Assembly: GCA_947503365.1 (NCBI GenBank)
Contig: CANNDT010000031.1
Location: forward strand, 1 to 46,994
Length of the DNA stretch: 46,994 nt
From: CANNDT01 sp945876205
Lineage (GTDB): Bacteria > Acidobacteriota > Vicinamibacteria > Vicinamibacterales > UBA2999
Direction of reading: 5' to 3'
Shown one piece after another: positions 15,089-23,848 of the stretch. How positions within the stretch are numbered: the stretch's first letter is position 1; each line of letters begins with the position of its first letter. The position numbers and the translations under genes are program-made. A model generated the notes under the pieces. That model was not told the DNA's origin. It saw only the letters and a program-made list of their open reading frames with translations, and did no database searches.

Positions 15089-16813
15089 CTATTCGCCCCC
15101 GCCACCCCCTACCTTGATTCCGCCAAGGCTCGTGAGCTGTGCCCCGGATTTTGCCGGCACGATTGGCAGCAGCACGTACGACGAGCGATCCCCGCCGGTG
15201 TAGAGGCTGTTGTTCTTCAAGTGATACGACGAGAAGTAGTGCCCGCCGTCGCTCGGCATGACGTCGATGCGAATGCGGCTTCCCTTCTGGAACACCATGC
15301 TGGTCGCCCAGATCTCCACCTCGATCGGCACGACCTCATTCGGCTTCAACTTCTGCTCGATGGCATGCGTGTGGTACGGACGGAACGGGGTGGACAGCTT
15401 CGGATCGAGCTGGCGGTGCGAGACCTTCAGCATGCCGCGCGACGCGGTCTCGACCGATCCATCGGGATTGATCTTCTTCAGGAACGCGAAGACGTCCATG
15501 TCCTCGGTCTCTGACGACACCCACATGACCAGGTTGGTGTGACCGGTGATCTCGACGTCCTCGGTCATCGGCTCGGTCAGGAACGCCGCGCTGGGGATGC
15601 CGCGGCCGCCGCGGCCTTCAGACGTCGGCCCCGCGTCGTAGGTCGTCTGCGCGCGCGCCGACGGCGCCGCCTTCGAGAGCGAACCGACGTTGGTCGATCC
15701 CGCGATGGCCACGCCCGAGGGCTGCGGGTTGAGATAGAACTTCGTGTACTGCGTGCGCTGGATCGGCCACTCGTTCTCGTAGCGCCACGAGCACTCGCGG
15801 GTGCTCGTCCGGACGCACAGCTTCACCGGCGGCTCGTCCATCACGCCGTTCTTGATCCCCTTGAGCCAGTAGTCGTACCAGCGAAGCATGTCCATCTTGC
15901 CTTCGTCCTCGTAGAAGGCGAAGGTATGGCCGCCGATATGGACGCGCAGGTGCTTGTTCTGCGACGGCGAGCGCATGAACGCTTCGATGTTGCCCCGCAG
16001 GTGATGGTTCCATCCCTGCCAGTTGCCGGCGCTGAAGATCGGCAGCGTGAGCTCGTCCATCTGCGCGCGCCCCTTGACGTTGTCCCAGTACGGACTGTCG
16101 AGCGGATGCGTCATGTAGTTGAAGAGCAGGTTCTCGTTCATCGCGCCCGGGTTGTCCTTGCGCGTGACGTCGAGGAGCTGCTTGCCCATGACGTCGAGCC
16201 ACCAGCCGCCGTAGAAGCCCTCGTTGAACAAGCCGCCATGGAATACGTTGTCCCGGTACAGGTCGGCCCAGCCTTCCCACGGCACGATGGTCGTGAGGTG
16301 CGGCGGCTGCAGGCTGGCGACCGTCCACTGCGTGAGTGCGTAGTAGGAGACGCCGGCCAGGCCGACCTTTCCCGTGCCGAACGGCTGCACGCCCGCCCAC
16401 TCGATGGCGTCGTAGTAGTCGAACGCTTCCTGTTTCGACCAGATGTCGGTCAGCCCCGGCGAGCGGCCGGTGCCGCGCGTGTCGACGAAAATCAGGGTGT
16501 AGCCGCGCGGCACCCACCAGTCGGGCTCGGGGCGCTCCTGGTGCGTGAACGGCGCGATCGGCGGAAGAAACTGCAGCTCCTTCTGATACGCGCTCAGGCT
16601 CATCAGGACTGGAAACTTCTCGCCCGGCGCGTCCGGCCGGTAGACGTCGGCCGAGAGATACCCGCCGTCGCGCAGCGGAATCCGCACGTCCTTGTCGACG
16701 GTGATCTTGTATTTCGGCTGCGACACCTGCTGCTGCGCGACGATCGTGCGCGGCGCGCAGACCAGGGCCAGCAGTCCGACGAGTACGGCGAGAATCCGCT
16801 GTGGCTTCAACAT
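15089..16813 (-). CDS. secreted CocE/NonD-family alpha/beta hydrolase (X-Pro dipeptidyl-peptidase-like)
   Basis: A 574-residue hydrolase with a signal peptide (1-27, ending TIVAQ). The N-terminal alpha/beta-hydrolase core (about 35-330) has oxyanion segment MSLSAYQKEL, VDTRGTGRSPG and the nucleophile elbow GLAGVSYYA with S156; the C-terminal half is the X-Pro dipeptidyl-peptidase C-terminal jelly-roll (DVEITGHTNLVMWVSSE, SSYHLKNNSLY). H296 in HIGGHTFAF is the likely catalytic His. The usual acid segment GWYD is replaced by SAGNWQGWNHHLRGN, a subtype whose Asp is not obvious. Members hydrolyse esters or amides (cocaine, glutaryl-cephalosporin, Xaa-Pro peptides); the substrate here is unknown. 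Last gene of the Nramp-sodC operon, 34 bp after sodC. Confidence 0.88.
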   Translation of the reverse strand: MLKPQRILAVLVGLLALVCAPRTIVAQQQVSQPKYKITVDKDVRIPLRDGGYLSADVYRPDAPGEKFPVLMSLSAYQKELQFLPPIAPFTHQERPEPDWWVPRGYTLIFVDTRGTGRSPGLTDIWSKQEAFDYYDAIEWAGVQPFGTGKVGLAGVSYYALTQWTVASLQPPHLTTIVPWEGWADLYRDNVFHGGLFNEGFYGGWWLDVMGKQLLDVTRKDNPGAMNENLLFNYMTHPLDSPYWDNVKGRAQMDELTLPIFSAGNWQGWNHHLRGNIEAFMRSPSQNKHLRVHIGGHTFAFYEDEGKMDMLRWYDYWLKGIKNGVMDEPPVKLCVRTSTRECSWRYENEWPIQRTQYTKFYLNPQPSGVAIAGSTNVGSLSKAAPSARAQTTYDAGPTSEGRGGRGIPSAAFLTEPMTEDVEITGHTNLVMWVSSETEDMDVFAFLKKINPDGSVETASRGMLKVSHRQLDPKLSTPFRPYHTHAIEQKLKPNEVVPIEVEIWATSMVFQKGSRIRIDVMPSDGGHYFSSYHLKNNSLYTGGDRSSYVLLPIVPAKSGAQLTSLGGIKVGGGGGE

Positions 16814-16847
16814 CGATCTTCTCTCCTTGCGAACCGGGAACGCGAAC

Positions 16848-17357
16848 CTACTTCGTCACGACTCCACAGGCGATGCGCGCGCCGGCGTTGCCCGCGGGAT
16901 CACCCTGGTAGTCGTCCAGCCCCTGGTGCAGCATCACGGCGGATCCATCGGCGTCCATCAGGCTGTTGACGCCGCTCTTCAGCGTCACATCGGTGGCGAA
17001 GACGTCGAACGTGAGCGCGCCGCCCGCCGGCACCTGGACGTTCGGCAGATCGCCGGCATGCATGCCCATCGGGTTGTTGATGCCGTGCTGCTTCATGCCG
17101 GGATTGAAGTGTCCGCCCGCGGTCATGAACGACGGCGCCTCGCACTTGCCGGTCGCATGGATGTGGAATGCGTGCGCGCCCTCGGGCGCGCCCGATAGCG
17201 TCACGTGCACGAGCACGCCGCGCGCCGATTCGGTGAGCGTGGCCCGTCCGACGGTCTTGCCCATGGCGTCTTTCAGCTCGGCTTTCGCCGTCTCCGGCGC
17301 CTGTGCGAAGAGCACGGCCGAAGCGGCCACCATCATGACTGCAGCTAGCGTTCGCAT
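16848..17357 (-). CDS. sodC: Cu/Zn superoxide dismutase
   Basis: A 169-residue periplasmic superoxide dismutase with a signal peptide (1-19). All ligands are present: H65 and H67 in AFHIHATGKC, H83 (bridging) in GGHFNPG, H91, H100 and D103 for zinc, and H144 in VMLHQGLDDY for copper. The disulphide pair is C72-C164 (IACGVV) and the guiding Arg is R161. The sequence KQHGINNPMGMHAGDLPN is the family's zinc loop. It converts superoxide to peroxide and oxygen outside the cytoplasm. It starts 15 bp after the Nramp-like gene and precedes the CocE-type hydrolase by 34 bp, so it lies in a three-gene unit. Confidence 0.96.
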   Translation of the reverse strand: MRTLAAVMMVAASAVLFAQAPETAKAELKDAMGKTVGRATLTESARGVLVHVTLSGAPEGAHAFHIHATGKCEAPSFMTAGGHFNPGMKQHGINNPMGMHAGDLPNVQVPAGGALTFDVFATDVTLKSGVNSLMDADGSAVMLHQGLDDYQGDPAGNAGARIACGVVTK

Positions 17358-17372
17358 ACTGTTTCCCTCGAC

Positions 17373-18605
17373 CTAAAAGGCATTCATGGCTTCGCGGGCG
17401 CCCACGACCGCGAAGAGCGCCAGGATCAACACCAGCAACACATTCGTCGCCCAGCTATTGTGTGGCACCGCCGCGTTCCAGCGCACGCGATTGTTGAGGT
17501 AGAGCAGCGTCGCTGCAAGAAACGGCACGAACAGGCTGCCGACAATCGTATAGACGACGATGACGAAGATAGGCCGGCCGGTGAAGGCAAACGGCAGCGG
17601 AATCAGCGTGATGAAGAGCAGCGCCAGCCGGTAGGGCGTGCTCGTGATCTTCGTGACCTCCTGCCGGCCCTCGGGCGATAGCTTCTTCAGGACGCCGTAG
17701 AAGTCGGCATAGATATACGGCACGCTCTGCCAGACGCCGAGGAGCGACGCGAAGACCGCGGCCCAGAAGCCAATCAGGTAGGTAATCACGCCGAAGCGCC
17801 CCAGCATCTGGCCGAGCATTTCCGCCATCTTCCCCACCGCCTGCGCGTCGGTGATCTTCACGCCGGGCACGAAGAACGCCTGGTTCGCAATCAACATCAC
17901 CGACATGCCGAAAATAGCCGTGAAGAGATACGCAATGGCGATGTCGCCCCGCACGTAACGGAGAAACCCGGGACCGCTGATCCCCTCCTCCCGCATCCAG
18001 TAGCTGTAGGAGATGATCGTGATCGACCCGCCGACGCCGCCAATCAACGACAGCACGTTCGGCCCGGCGTTGGTGGGGATGGTCGGGATGAGGAGTCCGC
18101 GCAGCGCCGTCGCGGAGTCGTGAAACGTCAGGATCGCGCACACCAGGATCGCGAAGCCCATGACGCCGACCAGCACCTTCATCATCTTCTCGAAGCCGCC
18201 GTAGCCGCCGAACCAGACGAACGCGAAGCCAAAGAGGCTGTGACCGACCGAGCCCCATGACTGCGGCACGGCTCCACCGGTCAACTGCGACAGGCCAAGC
18301 CCACAGGCATTCGAGAGCGCCGCGCTCACCGCGCCGGTCCAGAACACCAGGTAGATCCCGAAGTAAATCTTGACCCAGGCGGGAAGGTGCTCGGCCCATC
18401 CTTCGAGGACGGTCGTCCCGGTTGCCAGTTGCCAGCGCGCAATCCCTTCGCTGAGCACGAACTTGAAGAAGGCGCCCGCGGCGATCGCCCACAGCAGCAG
18501 GACGCCGTAGTTCGCGCCGGCGACGGTAGCCGAGACGACGTCGCCCGAGCCGATACCGGTGGCGGCGACGATGAGGCCCGGCCCCGCGAGCTTGAGAAAG
18601 CTCAT
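17373..18605 (-). CDS. Nramp-family transporter with non-canonical metal site
   Basis: About 410 residues and 11 predicted TM helices of the Nramp/SLC11 fold (LAGPGLIVAATGIGSGDVVS, LWAIAAGAFFKFVLSEGIAR, GFWAAVFASLLGVWQSVPYI). Canonical Nramps coordinate Mn/Fe with DPGN in TM1 and a Met-Pro-His in TM6. Here TM1 reads GIGSGDVVSAT and the TM6 region reads SYSYWMREEGI, so the known ligands are not conserved and the cargo may not be Mn2+. The start is uncertain: I used the ATG giving MSFLKLAGPG; GTG codons 13-14 codons upstream and an ATG 33 codons upstream are in frame, the last only 6 bp from the divergent aldolase start. First gene of the sodC operon. Confidence 0.82.
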   Translation of the reverse strand: MSFLKLAGPGLIVAATGIGSGDVVSATVAGANYGVLLLWAIAAGAFFKFVLSEGIARWQLATGTTVLEGWAEHLPAWVKIYFGIYLVFWTGAVSAALSNACGLGLSQLTGGAVPQSWGSVGHSLFGFAFVWFGGYGGFEKMMKVLVGVMGFAILVCAILTFHDSATALRGLLIPTIPTNAGPNVLSLIGGVGGSITIISYSYWMREEGISGPGFLRYVRGDIAIAYLFTAIFGMSVMLIANQAFFVPGVKITDAQAVGKMAEMLGQMLGRFGVITYLIGFWAAVFASLLGVWQSVPYIYADFYGVLKKLSPEGRQEVTKITSTPYRLALLFITLIPLPFAFTGRPIFVIVVYTIVGSLFVPFLAATLLYLNNRVRWNAAVPHNSWATNVLLVLILALFAVVGAREAMNAF

Positions 18606-18710
18606 CGAGGGCGGCGCTGGCGCATCCGTGCTGTTCGACGTCACCACCGCGGGAGGGTACCACAAGGGGCCTTCCACCGAGCGAGAGCGAGGTGGTACAG
18701 TCACCGCCGA

Positions 18711-19655
18711 ATGATCGCGTTCGCTGGCGTCATCCCTATTCTCGCCACGCCATTCAGAGACGACGAGAGCCTCGATCTCGAATCGTGGCAGCGGCTGATC
18801 GAGTTCATGGCCGGCCTTGGCGTCAACGGCATCACGATTCTCGGCGTGCTCGGCGAGTCGAACCGATTGAGTGACCAGGAGCGGTCACGGCTGATCGACA
18901 CCGCGGTGTCCCTCGTCCGGACGCGCATCCCGATCATCGTCGGCACCAGCCACACCGGCACGCGCGCCTGCGAGCAGCTCTCGAGCATGGCGGAGGCCCT
19001 GGGCGCCGATGCCGTGATGGTGACGCCGTCGAAGGAGCCAGTCCCCAATGAGGATCGAGTCGTCGAGGCGTATCAGCGGCTGGCCGAGTCGATCGCGATT
19101 CCGATCGTGCTGCAGGATCATCCCGCGTCGAGCGACGTGCACATGTCCGTGCCATTGATGGCGCGTGTCATCACGAGCGTCCCGTCGATTGCCTGCGTCA
19201 AGGAAGAGGCCGTGCCGACGGCGCCGAAGATCCGCCAGCTACGCGACGCGCTCGGCGAGCGGCGCATCCCGGTGCTGACCGGCCTCGGAGCACTCTACGC
19301 GCCGTTCGACCTCGAGGCGGGATCCGACGGTTTCAACACCGGCTTTGCCTTTCCGGAAGTGCTGATGGCGATGGTGCAGGCGGCCCGAGGTGGCGACTGG
19401 GGACGCGTCCATGCGCTGTACTCCCGCTTCGCCGCGCTGATCGTGCTTGAACAGCAGCCGGGCGTCGCGGTGCGCAAGGAACTGCTGCGGCGGCGAGGCC
19501 TGCTGTCGTCCGCGCGTGCGCGGCATCCCGGTGCGTCGATCACGGTCAGCGCCGCGAGACAACTCGACACGCTCCTCGAGCGCGTGCTCCCAGGTGTCGA
19601 CATCAGGAAGCCGATCGTCGTGGACGATCCCGTCCCCTCACCAGCGCATACGTAG
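18711..19655 (+). CDS. dihydrodipicolinate synthase/N-acetylneuraminate lyase family aldolase
   Basis: A 314-residue TIM-barrel class I aldolase. The Schiff-base Lys is K164 in ACVKEEA. The GTTGES-type loop reads GVLGES, and the segment holding the usual catalytic Tyr (LYNVP in DapA) reads LQDHP, so Tyr is replaced by Gln135. It is therefore not a lysine-pathway DapA but a member of the QDxP clade, which probably splits or condenses a 2-oxo acid. There is no Schiff-base loss. First gene of the operon running to the SDR, with 10 bp to the SGNH-like gene. In that setting it may process the carboxylate brought in by the Tct transporter. Confidence 0.85.
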   Translation: MIAFAGVIPILATPFRDDESLDLESWQRLIEFMAGLGVNGITILGVLGESNRLSDQERSRLIDTAVSLVRTRIPIIVGTSHTGTRACEQLSSMAEALGADAVMVTPSKEPVPNEDRVVEAYQRLAESIAIPIVLQDHPASSDVHMSVPLMARVITSVPSIACVKEEAVPTAPKIRQLRDALGERRIPVLTGLGALYAPFDLEAGSDGFNTGFAFPEVLMAMVQAARGGDWGRVHALYSRFAALIVLEQQPGVAVRKELLRRRGLLSSARARHPGASITVSAARQLDTLLERVLPGVDIRKPIVVDDPVPSPAHT

Positions 19656-19665
19656 TCCTTCATCG

Positions 19666-20952
19666 ATGTCGAGACGGCTCATCACCATCGTTGCGATCAA
19701 CGCGCTCGTGTTCTGCGTGCTCGCGGAGCTGGTGGCGCTGGCGATCTATTACGTCGACACGGGCGGCCTTTTCTACACCTACCGGAAGCCGTACGAGCAG
19801 ATCCAGGAGACCACCGAGCGGAAGCTGACCGGCGAGGGACTGCATCCGTATTTCGGCCAGACGCACACGCCGGGCATCCCCTTCAGTGTCCCTGAGAGCC
19901 TGCAGAACCCCGCGACCCCCGCACGCCTGACGAACAACAACTTCGGGTTCGTCTCGCCGCACCGCTATCCGTTCGCGAAGACTCGCGACGATCAGTACTT
20001 CATCGGCATCTTCGGCGGCTCGGTCGGCGTCTGGTTCTGCCAGGTCGGCGCGCACCGGCTGGTCGAAGACCTGAAGCACAGCGATCTCTTCAAGAACAAG
20101 GAGATCGTGCCGCTCTGCTTCAGCCACGAGGGCTACAAGCAGCCGCAGCAGGTGCTGGTGTTGACCTACTTCCTCTCGATCGGCCAGCAGTTCGACATGG
20201 TCGTCAATATCGACGGCTTGAACGAGGCGGCGCTGGGGAGCTTGAACAACCAGCGCGGGCTGGACATCTCGATGCCGAGCGCGCAGCACATCGAGCCACT
20301 GATCAACCTGATCGACCAGGCGACGCTGACGCCCGAGAAGCTGCAGTCGCTGGCTGCGATCGAGCGTGACAAGGAGCGGCTGAACAGCCTGGCCAGCCGG
20401 ATGCAGCGCGCGACGTTTGCGACGGTGAATGTCGTGCTCGACCGGATCTACAAGCGGACTCTGAATGACTACTACGCAGAGCTGGGGCGCTTTGCCAACC
20501 TGCCGTCCAATCCGCGCGGTAACTCCCTGATTCAACCGACAACCACGGTGAGGAACCGCGACGGGGCGGCGGTCTTCGAGGACATCGCCCGCAACTGGGC
20601 GGCATCCTCGCGGCTGATGCACCAGATGCTCGCGGAACGGGGGATCCCCTACTTCCACTTCCTGCAGCCAAATCAGTACTACGGGACCAGGGCGTTCACC
20701 GCGGACGAGGCCAAGGTGGCGCTCAGCGATGAATCGCCGTTCAAGGCCAGCACCGAGCAAGGCTACCCCCTGTTCGAGCGGGAATCAGCGGCACTCGCGG
20801 GCATCCGCTTTTTCAGCGCGGTTCACGCCTTCGATGACGAGCGGGCGCCGGTATACATGGATAATTGCTGCCACTACACCTTGGTGGGCAATTACAGGCT
20901 GGCGGATTTCATGGCTACACGCATCCTCAACTCGCTGAAGCGGCCCTCGTGA
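19666..20952 (+). CDS. membrane-anchored SGNH/GDSL-like hydrolase
   Basis: A 428-residue protein with an N-terminal TM anchor (LITIVAINALVFCVLAELVA) and a long periplasmic domain. SGNH-like blocks are seen: block I FGGSVGVWF with Ser119, block III NIDGLNEA with Asn186, and block V DNCCHYTLVGNYRL holding the likely Asp-x-x-His pair. A helical insertion lies around 205-290. SGNH proteins are esterases or acyltransferase partners for glycans; the ALG-like branch is used in extracellular polysaccharide work. It is odd to find one inside a tricarboxylate-transporter operon. Its TGA overlaps the GTG of tctC (GTGA). Function unknown; it could remove acyl groups from the substrate before uptake. Confidence 0.7.
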   Translation: MSRRLITIVAINALVFCVLAELVALAIYYVDTGGLFYTYRKPYEQIQETTERKLTGEGLHPYFGQTHTPGIPFSVPESLQNPATPARLTNNNFGFVSPHRYPFAKTRDDQYFIGIFGGSVGVWFCQVGAHRLVEDLKHSDLFKNKEIVPLCFSHEGYKQPQQVLVLTYFLSIGQQFDMVVNIDGLNEAALGSLNNQRGLDISMPSAQHIEPLINLIDQATLTPEKLQSLAAIERDKERLNSLASRMQRATFATVNVVLDRIYKRTLNDYYAELGRFANLPSNPRGNSLIQPTTTVRNRDGAAVFEDIARNWAASSRLMHQMLAERGIPYFHFLQPNQYYGTRAFTADEAKVALSDESPFKASTEQGYPLFERESAALAGIRFFSAVHAFDDERAPVYMDNCCHYTLVGNYRLADFMATRILNSLKRPS

Positions 20953-21902
20953 GTCGCCTCCGGATTCCTCTCCTCGCGCTCGGTCTCTGCGTCGCGCTCG
21001 CCGCGGCGTCGTCGGCCCAGGGCAAGTACCCGAAGAACGTCGTGATGCTCGTCACCCATTCGAGTCCGGGCGGCGGCAGCGACGTCTTTCTTCGTGAGCT
21101 GTCACCTTACCTGGCGCGCCTGATGGGAGTGAACCTGGTGATCGACAACATGCAGGGCGGGAGCGGCGCGCGCGCGATGGCCGCGGTGGCCAAGGCCAAG
21201 CCGGACGGCGGGAGCTTTTACGCGACGACGCCGACGTTTATCTACACGTCGCTCCTGAGCCGGCCGGCGGCGAGCTACAAGGATCTCGAGCCGCTCGTGA
21301 ACATGTTCTTCGACCCCGAGGTCCTCTACACCGCCGCGGACTCGCGGTTCAAGACGCTGAAGGACGTCCTGGATGCCGCGCGCCAGGGCAAGGGTAAGTG
21401 GGGCGCGGCGAATCCCGCGTCGCTCGAGCGGCAGGTAATGGAACGGCTGAAACAGAAGGCCGGCGTCACACCGGTGATCGCGACGTTCGAGGGCGGCGGC
21501 GACATGCTGATCAACGTCCTCAACCACACGCTCGACATGGGCGTTGGCGAGCTGCAGGAGATCAGCGCCCAGCTCGACGCCCGCAAGCTCCGGCTGCTCG
21601 GCGTCGTCGGTGAGGCGCGGCTGCCGCAGTTCCCCGACGTCAGGACCGTGAAAGAGCAGGGCATCGATCTGTCGGTGCGCAAGTTTCGCGGGCTCGCCGG
21701 ACCGAAAGGCACGTCGCGAGAGGTGATCGCCGCCTGGGAGGCGGCGGTGCCGAAGCTGCTCGCGGATCCGAAATACAAGGCGCTCTATACGAAGAACGGC
21801 CTGCAGCCGGGATTCATCCCGCACGCGGAGTACGTCAAGTTCATGAGCGAGTTCGGGTCGCAGACGGAAGCGTTCCTGAAGGAATCCGGCGTCATCCGGT
21901 GA
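20949..21902 (+). CDS. tctC: tripartite tricarboxylate transporter solute receptor (TctC/Bug family)
   Basis: A 317-residue periplasmic binding protein with a signal peptide (1-22, ending ASSAQG). Bug-family marks are HSSPGGGSDVFLRELSPYLA, the ligand loop VVIDN-type VNLVIDNMQGGSG, AKAKPDGGSFYATTPT and the second-lobe GGGDMLINVLNH. Bug proteins bind carboxylates through main-chain amides, so the ligand cannot be read; acidic residues usual for amino-acid ligands are not obvious. Start GTG overlaps the previous stop, and its TGA overlaps the tctB start (GTGA). It delivers substrate to TctA/TctB in the inner membrane. Confidence 0.92.
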   Translation: MSRLRIPLLALGLCVALAAASSAQGKYPKNVVMLVTHSSPGGGSDVFLRELSPYLARLMGVNLVIDNMQGGSGARAMAAVAKAKPDGGSFYATTPTFIYTSLLSRPAASYKDLEPLVNMFFDPEVLYTAADSRFKTLKDVLDAARQGKGKWGAANPASLERQVMERLKQKAGVTPVIATFEGGGDMLINVLNHTLDMGVGELQEISAQLDARKLRLLGVVGEARLPQFPDVRTVKEQGIDLSVRKFRGLAGPKGTSREVIAAWEAAVPKLLADPKYKALYTKNGLQPGFIPHAEYVKFMSEFGSQTEAFLKESGVIR

Positions 21903-22363
21903 ACCGAGATTTCGCGCTCGGGTCGCTGATGCTGATGGTGGCCGGCAGCTACTACGCCGCGGCCACGTTGATTCCTGAATCACAGCTTGCCGACGCCGTC
22001 GGTCCGCAGGGGCTGCCGAGGAGTTATGCGGTGGTACTGGCACTGCTCTCGCTCGTGCTGATTGGACAGTCACGCTGGCGGGTCCACAAAGACGAAGACA
22101 CGGAGTCATCCCATTCGTCGCGCGCGCTCTGGCGCGTGGGCGGGATGCTGCTGATCGGGGTGCTGTACATCGTGGCCGCGCCGTGGATTGGATACATTCC
22201 CGCCCTTGCGGCGCTGATCATGGTGACCACGTATTACCAGGGGGGCCTGATCAACCGGCGTGTCGCCCTCGTGTCGGTGTCGGGCGCCGTGTTCTTCTGG
22301 CTGCTGTTCGTCGTCCTGCTCGGCATCCCGCAGCCCGCGGGATTCTGGCCCTCGCTGTTCTGA
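21899..22363 (+). CDS. tctB: tripartite tricarboxylate transporter small subunit (TctB, DUF1468)
   Basis: A 154-residue membrane protein with four TM helices (LGSLMLMVAGSYYAAATLIP, LPRSYAVVLALLSLVLIG, VGGMLLIGVLYIVAAPWIGY, VSVSGAVFFWLLFVVLLGIP), the normal size and topology of TctB. It is the accessory subunit next to TctA. A cytoplasmic loop (VHKDEDTESSH) is encoded by a dispersed repeat that is also found elsewhere in the window. Start GTG is coupled to tctC; six bases separate it from tctA. Confidence 0.92.
   Translation: MNRDFALGSLMLMVAGSYYAAATLIPESQLADAVGPQGLPRSYAVVLALLSLVLIGQSRWRVHKDEDTESSHSSRALWRVGGMLLIGVLYIVAAPWIGYIPALAALIMVTTYYQGGLINRRVALVSVSGAVFFWLLFVVLLGIPQPAGFWPSLF
22084..22107 (+). 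repeat. dispersed CCACARAGAC...GACACGGAG repeat inside tctB
   Basis: CCACAAAGAC-GAAGACACGGAGTC is very similar to the element at 44091-44114 (CCACAGAGAC-ACGGAGACACAGAG). At 24 bases it is a multiple of three and codes for a hydrophilic loop without breaking the tctB frame. A half copy (CCACAGAGACAC) lies at 39853. Confidence 0.5.
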
Positions 22364-22369
22364 CACCTC

Positions 22370-23848
22370 GTGTTCTCCACTCTCTTCGAGCTTCTCTTCA
22401 CGACGCCGATTGTCCCGGCCGCGTTTGGCGGCGTGGCATGGGGCATCCTCGGCGGCGCGCTGCCGGGCATCTCGCCGTCGATCACGATGGCGCTGCTGCT
22501 GCCGTTCACCTACGGCATGGATCCGACGCCGGCGCTCGTCATGCTGGCGTCGACGTATGTCGGCGCCGAGTACGGCGGATCGATCCCCGCCATCCTGATT
22601 CGCACCCCCGGCACCAACGCCGCCGCGGCGACCGTTGTCGACGGCTACGCCATGAAGCTGCAGGGCAAGGCGGGCGAAGCGTTGGGGATCTCGCTCTACT
22701 CCGGCTTCATCGGCGGCCTCTTCGGTCTGATCGTCCTGGTGCTGCTGACCGAGCGGCTGTCGAGCGTGGCGTTGGCGTTTACACCGGCCGCCTACGCCGC
22801 GCTGGGGGTGCTCGGGCTGAGCATCATCGCCTCGCTGTCGCGCGAATCGCTGGTAAAGGGACTGATGGCCGGCGTGCTCGGCCTCATGATCTCGACGATC
22901 GGCACCGACCCGGTGACCGGTCTCAATCGATTCACGTTCGACAGCCCGGAGCTGCTCTCGGGCATCCCGCCGATCCTGGTGATGGTGGGCTTGTACGCCA
23001 TCAGCGAGCTGTTCGTGCAAAGCGGCGAGCCCGGATGGGAGCACGTCCCCCGGGAAAAGGCGCGCATCAAGTTTCCGAATCCCGCGATGTGGAAACGCCT
23101 CGCGATCCCGCAACTGATCGGCTCCGTCATCGGCACGATTGAAGGCGTGATGCCTGGCGGCGGCGGCACCGTGTCGTCTTTTCTCGCCTACAACGAAGCG
23201 CGGCGCTGGTCGAAGCACAAAGAGGAATTCGGACACGGCTCTCCCGAGGGCGTGGCGGCGCCGGAGGCAGCCAACAACACCGTCGCCTGCACGGCGCTCA
23301 TCCCGATGTTGAGCCTCGGCATTCCCAGCTCGAACTCGTCAGCGGTGCTGCTCGGTGGCTTTCTGATCCACGGGCTCGTTCCGGGACCGCTCCTGTTCGT
23401 CCAGCATTCAGAGGTGATCAACGGGCTGTATACGGGCCTCTTCACGGCGAACGTGGCGATGGTGATCGTCGGCTACCTGATGATGACGCCCTGCCTCTGG
23501 CTGGTGAGCCGGCCCAAGCCGTTCCTGATGGCGTTCATCTACGCGCTGGTCGCGTCAGGGGTGTACGCGATCGAGAACAGCCTCTTCCACGTCGGCGTCG
23601 CGCTTGGCTTTGGCGTCCTCGGCTACGCGATGCGGTATTTCAAGATGCCGTTTCTCCCCATGGTGCTTGGGGTCGTGCTCGGCTTCATGGTGGAATCGAA
23701 CTACCGTCGCGCGCTGGTGCTGTCGGGCGGCGATCGCATGACATTTCTCCAGGACCGGATTTCGGCAGGACTGCTGATCGTGGCAGTGATCTTCCTGACT
23801 GGTTCGCTCGTTCGTCACGCGATGGATCACAGGCATGCACGCAGCTGA
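22370..23848 (+). CDS. tctA: tripartite tricarboxylate transporter large permease (TctA)
   Basis: A 492-residue permease with about 11-12 TM helices. The TctA signatures are present: the N-terminal GGVAWGILGGALPGISPSIT, YGGSIPAILIRTPGTNAAAA, IEGVMPGGGGTVSSFLAYNE, SPEGVAAPEAANNTVACTAL and IPMLSLGIPSSNSSAVLLGG. The paired PG(I/G) loops carry the substrate pathway. It takes solute from TctC and imports it with a proton or sodium ion. Start GTG, six bases after tctB. Its last 14 bases overlap the start of the MmgE/PrpD gene. Confidence 0.95.
   Translation: MFSTLFELLFTTPIVPAAFGGVAWGILGGALPGISPSITMALLLPFTYGMDPTPALVMLASTYVGAEYGGSIPAILIRTPGTNAAAATVVDGYAMKLQGKAGEALGISLYSGFIGGLFGLIVLVLLTERLSSVALAFTPAAYAALGVLGLSIIASLSRESLVKGLMAGVLGLMISTIGTDPVTGLNRFTFDSPELLSGIPPILVMVGLYAISELFVQSGEPGWEHVPREKARIKFPNPAMWKRLAIPQLIGSVIGTIEGVMPGGGGTVSSFLAYNEARRWSKHKEEFGHGSPEGVAAPEAANNTVACTALIPMLSLGIPSSNSSAVLLGGFLIHGLVPGPLLFVQHSEVINGLYTGLFTANVAMVIVGYLMMTPCLWLVSRPKPFLMAFIYALVASGVYAIENSLFHVGVALGFGVLGYAMRYFKMPFLPMVLGVVLGFMVESNYRRALVLSGGDRMTFLQDRISAGLLIVAVIFLTGSLVRHAMDHRHARS

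Noticed and set aside
15539..16969. Plus-strand frame of 476 codons
   Set aside because: It is antisense to the CocE-type hydrolase and sodC starts; the product shows no domain and has the amino-acid bias of a shadow frame.
22106..23236. Minus-strand frame of 376 codons
   Set aside because: Antisense to tctB/tctA; extreme Arg/His/Gln content and no TM helices or motifs.
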